Origin: Caulobacter hibisci
GTDB lineage: Bacteria; Pseudomonadota; Alphaproteobacteria; Caulobacterales; Caulobacteraceae
Length of the DNA stretch: 64,000 nt
Assembly (NCBI RefSeq): GCF_016135805.1
Contig: NZ_JADWOX010000024.1
Coordinates: forward strand, 1-64,000
Direction of reading: 5' to 3'
Shown here: piece by piece, positions 40,592 to 49,488 of the stretch
Numbering within the stretch: the stretch's first letter is position 1
Layout: each line of letters begins with the position of its first letter
The notes under the pieces: model-generated
Seen by the model: only the letters and a program-made list of their open reading frames with translations
Databases searched by the model: none
Told to the model about the DNA's origin: nothing
Position numbers and translations under genes: made by a program

Positions 40592-43234
40592 ATGACCAAG
40601 TCGGCGATGAATATCTATTGTGCGAGCGCGAGCGCTCTTACGCTTTTGGTCTGCGCGGGGCAAGCCTTCGCGCAAATGACAACTTCAGACGAGTCCACGG
40701 TGATTGGTGAAATCACCGTGACGGCTCGTAATAAGTCAGAGTCTCTGCAGGACGTGCCGATCACCATCAATGCGGTGTCGGCCGAGACGATCGAGCGTCG
40801 TAATATTTCCGACATCTCTCGAGTGGCCCAATCGACCTCGGGCCTGACGTTCGACCAGGGCCTGACGCCTAGCGATACGCGTCCTGCCATCCGTGGCGTG
40901 CAAGCCGTTCGGGGCCGTCCGAACGTCGCCATCCTGGTCGATGGCGTCGATACGTCTTCGGAAGCCTTCGCGACCGCCGGTGGCGGCGCTTTGGCCTCCC
41001 TGCGTTTCGTCGACGCCGAACGGATCGAAGTGGTGAAGGGCCCGCAAAGCGTGCTCTACGGCCGCTCGGCCTTCTCGGGTGCGATCAACTACATCTCCAA
41101 GCGTCCGAACCTCGACGAGTTCGAGGCCAAGATCAGCCTCGAGGCCGGCGACTTCGGTCTCAAGGAAGGCAAGGTCTCGCTCACCGGTCCGCTGGTGAAG
41201 GACAAGCTGGCGCTCAGCCTGAACGCCGGCGCCTGGGAAACCGACGGCCAATACCTGAACAGCGTCAGCGGCGCCCGCGTCGGTGGCGGCGAGGCCAAGG
41301 GCGCGGCCCTCGGCCTGCTGATCAAGCCGACCGAAAACCTGACGGTCTTTGCCCGCGTGCAGCACTCGCACGAGGAATACGACCAGATGGCCCGGGCCTT
41401 CATCACTTCGGTGAACCCGGCGACCGGCACGGCCAACACCGCCGATCTAGGCGTTTCGGCCCTCGACGGGACCAAGGCCGGCTATACGGTGAAGGGCAAC
41501 CTCGCCAACGCCGCGGTCGTGCGTAACCAGAAGGTGGCCTACTCGCTGGATCCGCGTACGGGCAAGGACTTCACGGGGACCGTCACCGACGCGACCCGCG
41601 CCTCGTTCGAGATCAACTACGAGAGCGACTGGGGCACCTTCACCTCGCTGACGGGCATCACCCGCGGCGAAACCACCCAGGTGCAGGACTTCGACAGCAG
41701 CGACTACAGCCTCACCAGCAACATCCTGTCGTCCTACGCCAGCGTCGCGCCGTTCTACGGCTCGCTCTACCAGTACCTGGGCTTCCTGCGCGCCTACGGC
41801 CTGAACTACTCGACCGTGGCTCCGACGGGCGGCCTGCCGGCCATCGGCTTCTCGGTCATGCTGGACGACGACTTCGACACCAAGCAGCAGAGCCAGACGC
41901 TGCGTTGGAGCAAGGACTTCGGCAAGCTGCGGACCTCGCTGGAAGGCCTGTACTTCCACGAGCAGGCCAGCCAGATCAACAAGGACCAGTTCTGGATGCG
42001 GGCCGGTTCCGACCCGCGCCTGACCATCCTGACGGCTCTGTTCATGGGCGGCGGCGCCACGGCGACGGGCACCTTCCAGGCCCCGACGACCACGGCTAAG
42101 GCGACGGCGGACTATCCGCTGAAGATCTCGCGTGAAACGGACTCGCTGTCCTGGGCCGGTAGCGTCGAATACGACGTCACCGATGCTCTGACGGTGCGTT
42201 TCGACGGCCGCTACATCGAGGAACGGATCGCCTATCACGGCAGCCCGTACCAGCCGATGTACTACCGCCTGTTCGGCGTTCAGCTGGTCTGTCTGGCCCA
42301 GCTGGGCTGCGCGGCCGGTCCCGCCGGCACCGCGGCTGCGCGCGCTGCTCAGCTCGCCAAGACCACCCAGATCGACAAGAAGACGGTCCAAGACCACGCC
42401 TTCACGCCGAACTTCGTGGCCAACTACAAGCTCTCGTCGCGCAACTCGGTCTATGCGTCGTACGGCGAAGGCTTCAAGCCGGGCGGCGTCGACACCACCG
42501 GCACCAGCGGCAGCGTCGACTCGACCTTCAAGCCGGAGAAGCTGCAAAGCTTCGAAATCGGTTCGAAGAACGTCCTGCTCGACGGTGATCTGGTGCTGAA
42601 CGGCGCCATCTTCTTCAACCGCTACAAGAACCAGCAGATCGGCACCACCAAGGTGCTCGGCGGCACCTCGGTGCCGTCGGTCGAGAACGCCGGTGAAAGC
42701 GAAAGCAAGGGTTTCGACCTGAGCAGCGACTGGCGGGCGACGAACTGGCTGACGCTGAGCGGCAACTACACTTACACCGACGCCGAGTTCACCGACTACA
42801 AGGTGCCGACGCCGGGCTATTTCGACCGCATCGAGTCCACCGCCGGCAACTACACCGGCAAGGCCGTGCCGCTGACGCCCAAGCACAGCCTGAACCTGTC
42901 GGCCCTGCTGACCGGCGACCTGCCGGTGGGCGCCGGCTGGACCTGGACGACCGAACTGAGCGGCCGTTACCAGTCCAAGCGCTACATGACCCAGAACAAC
43001 CTGACCTGGCTGCCGAGCTACTTCGTCTCGGATCTGCGGGCCGGGGTGACCGACGGGTCGTGGAGCCTCGATCTGGCCGTGACCAACCTGCTTGACGACG
43101 ACACGCCGAAGAACGCCATCGCGGCGACCGACTTCGGCTTCTTCGACCTCGTCAACAACATGCCGGTTCGGGCCTACGTGGTTTCTCTGCCCGAGAAGCG
43201 CGCCGCCTCGATCCGTATCAGCAAGACCTTCTGA
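40592..43234 (+). CDS. TonB-dependent receptor of the Rieske cluster
   Basis: An 880-residue outer-membrane importer. Signal peptide about residues 1-28 (ending CAGQAFAQ), TonB box IGEITVTARNKSES, plug LQDVPITINAVSAETIERRNISDISRVAQSTSGLTFDQGLTPSDTRPAIRGVQ with VVKGPQSVLYGRSAFSGAINYIS, and a barrel ending in ASIRISKTF. GAGGGGAG precedes the ATG. The first few hundred bases use more A/T-ending and CGT codons than neighbouring genes, perhaps reflecting high expression. It is divergent from the TetR gene and followed, after a terminator, by an MFS transporter, giving an outer- and inner-membrane uptake pair. Confidence 0.94.
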   Translation: MTKSAMNIYCASASALTLLVCAGQAFAQMTTSDESTVIGEITVTARNKSESLQDVPITINAVSAETIERRNISDISRVAQSTSGLTFDQGLTPSDTRPAIRGVQAVRGRPNVAILVDGVDTSSEAFATAGGGALASLRFVDAERIEVVKGPQSVLYGRSAFSGAINYISKRPNLDEFEAKISLEAGDFGLKEGKVSLTGPLVKDKLALSLNAGAWETDGQYLNSVSGARVGGGEAKGAALGLLIKPTENLTVFARVQHSHEEYDQMARAFITSVNPATGTANTADLGVSALDGTKAGYTVKGNLANAAVVRNQKVAYSLDPRTGKDFTGTVTDATRASFEINYESDWGTFTSLTGITRGETTQVQDFDSSDYSLTSNILSSYASVAPFYGSLYQYLGFLRAYGLNYSTVAPTGGLPAIGFSVMLDDDFDTKQQSQTLRWSKDFGKLRTSLEGLYFHEQASQINKDQFWMRAGSDPRLTILTALFMGGGATATGTFQAPTTTAKATADYPLKISRETDSLSWAGSVEYDVTDALTVRFDGRYIEERIAYHGSPYQPMYYRLFGVQLVCLAQLGCAAGPAGTAAARAAQLAKTTQIDKKTVQDHAFTPNFVANYKLSSRNSVYASYGEGFKPGGVDTTGTSGSVDSTFKPEKLQSFEIGSKNVLLDGDLVLNGAIFFNRYKNQQIGTTKVLGGTSVPSVENAGESESKGFDLSSDWRATNWLTLSGNYTYTDAEFTDYKVPTPGYFDRIESTAGNYTGKAVPLTPKHSLNLSALLTGDLPVGAGWTWTTELSGRYQSKRYMTQNNLTWLPSYFVSDLRAGVTDGSWSLDLAVTNLLDDDTPKNAIAATDFGFFDLVNNMPVRAYVVSLPEKRAASIRISKTF

Positions 43235-43256
43235 TCTCGCTGATCGCGTGACTACC

Positions 43257-43288
43257 AAGGCCCGGCGCGCCTGCGCGCCGGGCCTTTT
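43257..43288 (+). terminator. Strong terminator after the TonB receptor gene
   Basis: AAGGCCCGGCGCGC and GCGCGCCGGGCCTTTT form a very stable G+C stem with flanking A and T runs, starting 23 bases after the receptor stop. Confidence 0.88.
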
Positions 43289-43320
43289 CCTTGCCCCCAA
43301 GCTTTCCTGGAGTTCCCCCG

Positions 43321-44634
43321 ATGGCGAAGGCCAAAGACCCCGAGCGCTTCGGCATAGTGGCGATCGAGCCTGGCGTGCGGGCCGGCAACATGTGGACCGC
43401 GCTCTACGCCTCTTTCGTCAATATCGGCCTGGCGACCACGGTGGCGATCATGACGCCCTACGTGCTGAGCGCCAATCTGGGCGTGCCGCTCGATCGCCAG
43501 GGCTCGGCCCTGGGCGTGCTGAACCTCGTCAACGAGATCGCGCTGCTGTTCGTGTTCGGGCTCGCCGGGGCCTTCGCCGACCGGTTCGGCCGCAGGGCGG
43601 TCTATGCGATCGGCTTTCTGGCTACGGCGCTCGGCTACGTGCTCTATCCGCTGGCGACCAATCTCTGGGAGCTGTCCCTCTTCAAGGTGGTCTACGCCGT
43701 CGGCATCGGGGCGACGACGGGTATGCTGTCGACGATCCTGGCCGACTATGTGAAGGCGCGCGATCGCGGCAAGATCGTCGCCCTGTCGGGGATCCTCAAC
43801 GGCCTGGGCGTGGTGATGCTGGCCCTGGCCATCGGCAAGCTGCCCTCCATCTTCGTCGCCGACGGCATGAGCGAGAAGGCCGCCGGCCAGGCCGCCCTCG
43901 GCGTCGCGGCGGTGATGTGCGTGATCTCGGCGGCGGTGATGTGGCTGGGCCTCAAGCCCGGCGTCGCCACGCGTACGGTCGAGCGGCCCAAGCTGTCGGC
44001 CCAGCTGGGCGTCGGCGTCGCGGCGGCCAAGGCCAATCCGCGCATCGTCCTGGCCTATGCCTCGGCCTTCGTGGCGCGCGGCGACCTGGCCATCGTCGGC
44101 GCCTACGCCATCGCCTGGGGCAAGAAGGCGGCGCTGGAGAACGGCGCTTCGCTGGCCGAAGCTCTCGACCAGGGGCGCATTCCGTTCATCGTCGCCCAGT
44201 CGGCGGCGCTGCTGTGGCCGGTGGTCATCGCTCTGATGATTGACAAGGCCCACCGCCTCACGGCCCTGGCCGCCTGCATGCTGCTGGGCGGCGTCGGCTA
44301 TCTGGCGACGATGTTCATCGACGACCCGCTGAGCAAGGCGGCCATGCCGCTGTTCGTGCTGCTGGGCGTGGGCCAGATCAGCGCCTTCATCGGCTCCCAG
44401 GCCCTGATCGGCAAGGAAGCGCCGGAAGAGGGCCGCGGCGCCGTCATCGGCTTCTTCAACCTGTGCGGCGCCTTCGGCATCCTGGTGCTCGGCACCCTGG
44501 GCGGCGTGCTGTTCGACGTCGTCGGCCCGGCCTCGCCCTTCGTGCTGGTCGGCATCCTCAACGCCCTGGTCGGGATCGGCTGCGTGGTCCTGCGGGTGAA
44601 GGAGGCGAGGGCGCCGGCGGCCGAAGCGGCCTGA
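43321..44634 (+). CDS. MFS transporter, probable uptake permease
   Basis: A 437-residue transporter with about 12 membrane helices. The signature A motif is seen in GLAGAFADRFGRRAVYAIGFLATALGYVLYP (near residue 85), and IGATTGMLSTILADYVKARDRGKIVALSG is the equivalent of the helix 4-5 region. A repeat of the motif in the second half (LMIDKAHRLTALAACMLLGG) is weak. Its position after a TonB receptor suggests that it carries the same compound across the inner membrane. CTGGAG precedes the ATG at 43321. No close functional subfamily could be named. Confidence 0.9.
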   Translation: MAKAKDPERFGIVAIEPGVRAGNMWTALYASFVNIGLATTVAIMTPYVLSANLGVPLDRQGSALGVLNLVNEIALLFVFGLAGAFADRFGRRAVYAIGFLATALGYVLYPLATNLWELSLFKVVYAVGIGATTGMLSTILADYVKARDRGKIVALSGILNGLGVVMLALAIGKLPSIFVADGMSEKAAGQAALGVAAVMCVISAAVMWLGLKPGVATRTVERPKLSAQLGVGVAAAKANPRIVLAYASAFVARGDLAIVGAYAIAWGKKAALENGASLAEALDQGRIPFIVAQSAALLWPVVIALMIDKAHRLTALAACMLLGGVGYLATMFIDDPLSKAAMPLFVLLGVGQISAFIGSQALIGKEAPEEGRGAVIGFFNLCGAFGILVLGTLGGVLFDVVGPASPFVLVGILNALVGIGCVVLRVKEARAPAAEAA

Positions 44635-44652
44635 GCCTGCTCCTGCGAGTGT

Positions 44653-45186
44653 TCAGCGCGCGGTGACGGCGGTCTCGACCGTCACCGCGTCGCCGACCGC
44701 GATCTCGCCGCCTTCGACGACCCGGGCGGTCAGGCCGCCGCGGCCGCGCACGGCGTTATAGCCGCCGTCGCCGAGGATCTCGTTCATGCGGCTGCACGGG
44801 TGGCAGCCGCCGGTGGCCTCCAGCAGCACGCCTCCGACGCGGAAGCGCTTGTCGGCCAGGCCGAGCAGGTTGATCCCCTCGACCACCAGGTTGCGGCGCA
44901 GTTCGAACGGGGAGGCGGGCTCGGCCCGGCCCAGGAAGCCGGCGATGGCGGCCAGGTCCTCGGCCTGGATCAGGGTCACCTGGCGCGAGCCGCCGGGCCG
45001 ACCGGCATAGTGGTCGCCCACCAGGCCCGCCTCTATCGTGATCCGGGCTCGTTCGGCGGCGACCAGCGGCGCGTGGCGGGCGGGCCTCAGGCCGATCCAG
45101 GCCAGGCGGCCGGGGCGCATCGGCCCGGCGATCAGCCGGCCCAGGGGGCTCTCGGGATTGACGCCCCGCTTGGCCCCCGCCGCCAT
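44653..45186 (-). CDS. MOSC-domain protein
   Basis: A 177-residue protein with the MOSC fold of molybdenum-cofactor sulfurase C-terminal domains. Recognisable parts are GLVGDHYAGRPGGSRQVTLIQAEDLAAIAGFLG, LRRNLVVEGINLLGLADKRFRVGGVLLEATGGCHPCSRMNEIL (with the conserved Cys in GCHPC) and GRGGLTARVVEGGEIAVGDAV. Such proteins handle sulfur or metal-sulfur groups, often in molybdenum enzyme maturation or N-hydroxylated compound reduction. Its ATG overlaps the last base of the helicase stop (TGATG), implying coupled translation. Confidence 0.9.
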   Translation of the reverse strand: MAAGAKRGVNPESPLGRLIAGPMRPGRLAWIGLRPARHAPLVAAERARITIEAGLVGDHYAGRPGGSRQVTLIQAEDLAAIAGFLGRAEPASPFELRRNLVVEGINLLGLADKRFRVGGVLLEATGGCHPCSRMNEILGDGGYNAVRGRGGLTARVVEGGEIAVGDAVTVETAVTAR

Positions 45187-47609
45187 CAGGCCTTCTCGAC
45201 GAAGCTGTCGATGACCTTCTTCTCGCCGGCCTTGTCGAAATTGACGGTCAGCTTGTTGCCCTCGATCGAGGCCACCTGGCCGTAGCCGAACTTGACGTGG
45301 AACACCCGGTCGCCGCGGCTGTAGGCGCTGTTGGTCGGGGCCGAGACGGCCACCAGCCGGCCTTCGCCCTCGATCGGCTTGGACCGCGCCGCCGAGCCGC
45401 CGCCGCGCCAGGCCGCGTTGCCGCCGCTTCCGCCGCGATCGGCGAAGCCGCCGCGCGACTGCTGCACCCGGTCCTGGGCCCGCTTCCAGCCGGGGCTGTC
45501 GTAGCTGCCGCTCTGGAAGGCGCTGGTGCCCGGATCGTCCCAGCGCGACGAGACCGTCTGCTGCATGCCGGGACCGCCGCCGTAATAGCCCGTCTCCGAA
45601 CCCGCATCGACGTGCTCCAGCGGCAGTTCGTCGACGAAGCGGGACGGCAGCTGCGAGGTCCAGCGGCCATAGACCTGACGGTTGGCCACGAAGCTGATGC
45701 GGGCCTCCTCGCGGGCGCGGGTGATGCCGACATAGGCCAGCCGCCGCTCTTCCTCGAGACCCTTCTCGCCCTTGTCGTCCATGCTGCGCTGGCTGGGGAA
45801 CACGCCTTCTTCCCAGCCGGGCAGGAAGACCAGCGGGAACTCCAGCCCCTTGGCCGAGTGCAGGGTCATGATCCAGACGGCGTCGCCGGTGGCCTCGCGG
45901 TCGAGGTCCATGACCAGCGACACGTGCTCCAGATAGGCTTCCAGGCTGTCGAACTGGCCCATCGACTGGACCAGTTCCTTCAGGTTCTCCAGCCGGGTCT
46001 GGCTGGTCGGGCCCTTGTCGAGGCGCAGGGCGTCGGTGTAGCCGCTCTCCTCCAGCACCATCTCCAGCACGCGCTGGTGATGCAGGTTGCCGATCTGGGC
46101 GCGCCAGCGGTCGAGGTCGCGGATGAAGTTGCTCAGCGCCGTGCGCGTGCGGGCCGGCAGGTCGTCGCTGCCGATGATCACCCGCGCCGCCTCGACGGTG
46201 GAGATCCCCTCCAGGCGGGCGATCTGCAGCAGCTTTTGCACCGAAGTGTCGCCGATGCCGCGCTTGGGCGTGTTGACGATGCGCTCGAAGGCCAGGTCGT
46301 CGTCGGGCGACTGGATCAGCCGCAGATAAGCGTGGGCGTCGCGGATCTCGGCCCGTTCGAAGAACCGCGGGCCACCGACCACCTTGTAGGGAATCTGCAG
46401 CATCACGAAACGCTCTTCGAAGGCGCGCATCTGGAAGGACGCCCGGACGAGAATGGCCATCTGGTTGTAGCGGCGGCCGGCCTTCTTGGCCCGCTCGATC
46501 TCGTCGGCGACCATCCGGCTCTCGGCCTCGCCGTCCCAGACGCCGCTGACCTTGACCTTCTCGCCGCCGGTCTCCTCGGTCCACAGGGTCTTGCCCAGGC
46601 GGCCCTTGTTGGCGGTGATCAGCGTCGAGGCGGCCGCCAGGATGTGCTCGGTCGAGCGGTAGTTGCGCTCCAGCCGCACCACCTTGGCGCCGGGGAAGTC
46701 GCGCTCGAAGCGCAGGATGTTGTCGACCTCGGCCCCGCGCCAGCCATAGATCGACTGGTCGTCGTCACCCACGCAACAGACGTTCTGGCGGCCCTGGGCC
46801 AGCAGGCGCAGCCACAGGTACTGGGCGACGTTGGTGTCCTGGTACTCGTCGACCATCACGTACTGGAAGCGGCGCTGGAAGTCGGCCAGCACGTCGGGGT
46901 TGCTCGTGAAGATCGTGATGTTGTGCAGCAGCAGGTCGCCGAAGTCGCAGGCGTTCAGGATGCGCAGGCGCTCCTGGTACTGGCGATAGAGGGTGATGCC
47001 CTTGCCGTTGGCGAACTCGCCGGCCTCGGACGGCGGCACCTTGTCGGGCGTCCAGCCGCGGTTCTTCCAGGCGTCGATCAGGCCCGACAGGATGCGCGGC
47101 GTCCAGCGCTTGGCGTCGATATTGGCCGCCTCGATCAGCTGCTTGAGCAGCCGCTCGTTATCGTCGGTGTCGATGATCGTATAGTTCGACTTCAGCCCCA
47201 CCAGCTCGGCGTGGCGGCGCAGGATCTGGGCGGCCACCGAGTGGAAGGTGCCCAGCCAGCGCAGGCCCTCGGCCTCCGGGCCGATGATGTGGGTGATCCG
47301 CTCGCGCATCTCGCGCGCGGCCTTGTTGGTGAAGGTGACCGCCAGGATCTCCCACGGCTTGGCGCGGCCGGTGGTGAGGATGTGGGCCAGGCGCGTGGTC
47401 AGCACCCGGGTCTTGCCGGTGCCGGCCCCGGCCAGCACCAGGACCGGGCCCTCGGTGGTGACCACGGCTTCGTGCTGCTCGGTGTTGAGACCGTTCAGGT
47501 AGTCGGGCGCGGGTCCGCCGCCGCCGGGAGCCTGCGGTCGGGCCAGGTCGGAGATGCGCGGAGCGGGGAGGTCGCCGAAGCGGTCGGACGAGTCGAAGCC
47601 GGAAGACAT
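45186..47609 (-). CDS. uvrD: ATP-dependent DNA helicase, UvrD/PcrA family
   Basis: An 807-residue 3'-5' superfamily 1A helicase for nucleotide-excision and mismatch repair. Motifs in order: LNTEQHEAV (Q motif), GAGTGKT at residues 61-67 (motif I), AVTFTNKAAREMRERI (Ia), DEYQDTN (II), GDDDQSIYGWRGA (III), VRLERNYRST (IV), TLHSAKGLEFPLVFLPGWEEGVFP (V) and YVGITRAREEARISF (VI). A Ser/Gly/Arg-rich linker leads to a C-terminal Tudor-like domain (GDRVFHVKFGYGQVASIEGNKLTVNFDKAGEKKVIDSFVEKA) known to bind RNA polymerase in PcrA/UvrD. ATG at 47609 gives full length. Downstream MOSC gene is coupled. Confidence 0.95.
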   Translation of the reverse strand: MSSGFDSSDRFGDLPAPRISDLARPQAPGGGGPAPDYLNGLNTEQHEAVVTTEGPVLVLAGAGTGKTRVLTTRLAHILTTGRAKPWEILAVTFTNKAAREMRERITHIIGPEAEGLRWLGTFHSVAAQILRRHAELVGLKSNYTIIDTDDNERLLKQLIEAANIDAKRWTPRILSGLIDAWKNRGWTPDKVPPSEAGEFANGKGITLYRQYQERLRILNACDFGDLLLHNITIFTSNPDVLADFQRRFQYVMVDEYQDTNVAQYLWLRLLAQGRQNVCCVGDDDQSIYGWRGAEVDNILRFERDFPGAKVVRLERNYRSTEHILAAASTLITANKGRLGKTLWTEETGGEKVKVSGVWDGEAESRMVADEIERAKKAGRRYNQMAILVRASFQMRAFEERFVMLQIPYKVVGGPRFFERAEIRDAHAYLRLIQSPDDDLAFERIVNTPKRGIGDTSVQKLLQIARLEGISTVEAARVIIGSDDLPARTRTALSNFIRDLDRWRAQIGNLHHQRVLEMVLEESGYTDALRLDKGPTSQTRLENLKELVQSMGQFDSLEAYLEHVSLVMDLDREATGDAVWIMTLHSAKGLEFPLVFLPGWEEGVFPSQRSMDDKGEKGLEEERRLAYVGITRAREEARISFVANRQVYGRWTSQLPSRFVDELPLEHVDAGSETGYYGGGPGMQQTVSSRWDDPGTSAFQSGSYDSPGWKRAQDRVQQSRGGFADRGGSGGNAAWRGGGSAARSKPIEGEGRLVAVSAPTNSAYSRGDRVFHVKFGYGQVASIEGNKLTVNFDKAGEKKVIDSFVEKA

Positions 47610-47719
47610 GGGAACATATGTAGCACAAACTTCCTCCGGCTTAAGCCCCGGCCTCGCCGATCCGGAACCTCTCTTGCGACCCTCCCGTTGTTGGGCAGGG
47701 ACGAAGCAGGAGCAGGAAA

Positions 47720-47926
47720 ATGGCGGAAGAAACCAAATCGGGCGGCGGCAACGGCGGCCTGGCCTTCATCGTCGGCGCGCTGGTGGTGGTCGTGGCGGTG
47801 CTGGGCTTCCTGATGTTCTCGGGCGGCCTCACCCAGAAGAAGTCGGTGGACGTCAACATCTCGGCCTCGGCGCCCAAGCTGCCCGACGCCCCGAAGGTTC
47901 CCGAAGCGCCCAAGGCCCCTGGCTGA
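47720..47926 (+). CDS. Small single-pass membrane protein
   Basis: A 68-residue protein. A glycine-rich cytoplasmic start (MAEETKSGGGNGG) precedes one membrane helix (LAFIVGALVVVVAVLGFLMFSGGL, about residues 14-37), then a Lys/Pro-rich tail (APKLPDAPKVPEAPKAPG). The ribosome site GGAGCAGGA is 4-6 bases before the ATG. It is divergent from uvrD and 31 bases before another small membrane protein with a similar layout, so the two are probably cotranscribed. Function unknown. Confidence 0.8.
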   Translation: MAEETKSGGGNGGLAFIVGALVVVVAVLGFLMFSGGLTQKKSVDVNISASAPKLPDAPKVPEAPKAPG

Positions 47927-47957
47927 GCCAGGCCGGGCTGAACAAGAGGAGGCGGGC

Positions 47958-48182
47958 ATGGCTCGCCATCATGAACATCATCATCACGAGGGCGCCTGGA
48001 GCAGCGCGGCGCTGCTGGGCGTCCTGCTGTTCGTCGCGCTGCTGATCTACGCGGTCTGGCGCTCGGGGCTGCTGGCCGTGCGGCCCGACATCGCCGAGCT
48101 GCGGCTGCCGAACCTGGCCCCGCCGACCCAGCCGGTTCCCAATCCCCAGCCGCTGCCGGCGCCTGTGCCGAGGCCGGGGTAG
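47958..48182 (+). CDS. Small membrane protein with a His-rich N terminus
   Basis: A 74-residue protein starting MARHHEHHHHEG, seven histidines in the first twelve residues or so, followed by one membrane helix (AALLGVLLFVALLIYAVWRSGLL, about residues 18-40) and a Pro-rich tail (LAPPTQPVPNPQPLPAPVPRPG). The histidines suggest metal binding at the membrane face, which is inference. GAGGAGGC precedes the ATG. Family unknown to me. Confidence 0.78.
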   Translation: MARHHEHHHHEGAWSSAALLGVLLFVALLIYAVWRSGLLAVRPDIAELRLPNLAPPTQPVPNPQPLPAPVPRPG

Positions 48183-48193
48183 GGGAGCGAAAG

Positions 48194-48327
48194 GGAACCT
48201 CCCCCTGTGGGGGAGGCGGCCGAAGGCCGGTGGGGGGACGGTTTCAGCTTCCGCCGCCTTGGCCGATCTCAGGCTAACTCCCCCCACCGATCGCTTCGCG
48301 ATCACCTCCCCCACAGGGGGAGGTTCC
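48194..48327. repeat. Family B palindromic repeat pair
   Basis: GAACCTCCCCCTGTGGGGGA at the left and CTCCCCCACAGGGGGAGGTT at the right are inverted copies; the middle holds CGATCGCTTCGCGATC. Related to the elements at 4157-4283 and 57971-58085. Confidence 0.82.
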
Positions 48328-48334
48328 TATGGCT

Positions 48335-48544
48335 TCAGGCCCCCGCCCGCTCCAGCGCATAGACCCGGCAGGCCGAGGCCAGCGGGCGTTCGCCGCGGCC
48401 GACGTCGATGCGCTGGATCAGGGCGGCGATGCTGATGGCGTCCTGCTTGGCGATGCCGTCGAGCGCCGCCCAGAACTCGGGCTCCAGCGCCAGCGAGGTG
48501 GCGTGGCCGGCGAGGTTCACCGATCGCTTCTTCAGACTGCCCAT
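48335..48544 (-). CDS. Ribbon-helix-helix domain protein
   Basis: A 69-residue protein of the RHH_4-type family common in alphaproteobacteria. The strand KKRSVNLAGHATSLALEPEFWAALDGIAKQDAISIAALIQRID covers the ribbon and two helices, the DNA-contact strand being RSVNLAGHATSLAL. It is not paired with a toxin gene; the C-terminal ERPLASACRVYALERAGA is the usual ending. Divergent from the Coq4-like gene, which starts about 90 bases away. Probable DNA-binding regulator, target unknown. Confidence 0.87.
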   Translation of the reverse strand: MGSLKKRSVNLAGHATSLALEPEFWAALDGIAKQDAISIAALIQRIDVGRGERPLASACRVYALERAGA

Positions 48545-48633
48545 GAGCGGAGTCCCCGGAGATCGCCTGGTCGGCCCTTGAATAAAAATGACGACGTGTC
48601 ATCTTTACAGGCGTCACGCCGGGAGCATGCCTG

Positions 48634-49416
48634 ATGAGCGCCACCGCGCAAGCCCTTGACGCCGGTTCGGCGCGTCCGCCGCTCGGCGCCCGCGATGCGA
48701 GCTTTCGCCTGCAGCCTTTGCGGGCGTTTCGCGCCGTCCGCAGGTTGATCGCCGACAAGGAAGACACGGCCCAGGTGTTCGAGATCATGCGGGCCCTTTC
48801 GGGCCGCGCGATCCCCCGCGGCTATGCCCGCCTGCTGAAGACTCCGCAGGGCGGGGCGATCGCCTATCGCCGCGAGGAATTCGCCGACCGGCTGTCGGAC
48901 GAGGCCTGGCTGGCGCGGTTTCAGCCGGGCACCGTGGGCGCCGCCTATCGCGACTTCATCGCCCCGCGCGGCCTGACCGCAGAGGGACTGGCCGAGGAGA
49001 GCCGCAAGGTCGCCGACGCCGACATGGACGCGGCCCATCCGCTGCTCTGGTACGCCCGCCGCCTGCGCGACGTGCACGACGTCTGGCACGTGCTGACCGG
49101 TTACGGCACGGATGCGCTGGGCGAGGTCTGCGTGGTGGCCTTCTCCTACGCCCAGACCCGCAGCCTGGGCTTTGCCCTAATCGCCTTCGCCGGCGCCCAG
49201 GAGTTCCGCCGCCTGAAGGACGGCCAGCCCTACGGCAAGGCGGTGCGCCAGGCCTGGCGGGCCGGGCGCAGGGCCGCCTGGCTGCCCGAGGTCGACTATC
49301 CGGCCCTGTTGGCCATGCCGCTGGACGAGGCGCGGCGGACCCTGCGGATCACCCCGCCGAGCGCCTATGACGCGATCCCGCAGACCCTGCGCGATCACTA
49401 CCGGCGCGCGGCCTGA
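48634..49416 (+). CDS. Coq4-family protein (ubiquinone biosynthesis)
   Basis: A 260-residue homologue of Coq4, which organises ubiquinone biosynthesis and, in bacteria and yeast, can act in C1 decarboxylation/hydroxylation of the ring. The metal motif HDxxHx11E is perfect: His148, Asp149, His152 and Glu164 in VHDVWHVLTGYGTDALGE. Other family parts are DKEDTAQVFEIMRALSG (residues 41-57) and WYARRLRDVHD. No other ubi genes are nearby. ATG at 48634. Confidence 0.9.
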   Translation: MSATAQALDAGSARPPLGARDASFRLQPLRAFRAVRRLIADKEDTAQVFEIMRALSGRAIPRGYARLLKTPQGGAIAYRREEFADRLSDEAWLARFQPGTVGAAYRDFIAPRGLTAEGLAEESRKVADADMDAAHPLLWYARRLRDVHDVWHVLTGYGTDALGEVCVVAFSYAQTRSLGFALIAFAGAQEFRRLKDGQPYGKAVRQAWRAGRRAAWLPEVDYPALLAMPLDEARRTLRITPPSAYDAIPQTLRDHYRRAA

Positions 49417-49488
49417 ACCTGCGCAATTTCGCTTGTACCGCTTAAGCGCGCGGCGTTAGCCTTCCTGCAATCAAAACGGGAGGTTCAG

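Noticed and set aside
44653..46584. A 643-codon frame running from the helicase region into the MOSC gene
   Set aside because: The upper two thirds are a frame-shifted reading of uvrD; the MOSC domain begins at the ATG at 45186.
48194..48327. CRISPR array
   Set aside because: Only a pair of inverted palindromic units is present, without regularly spaced direct repeats or cas genes.
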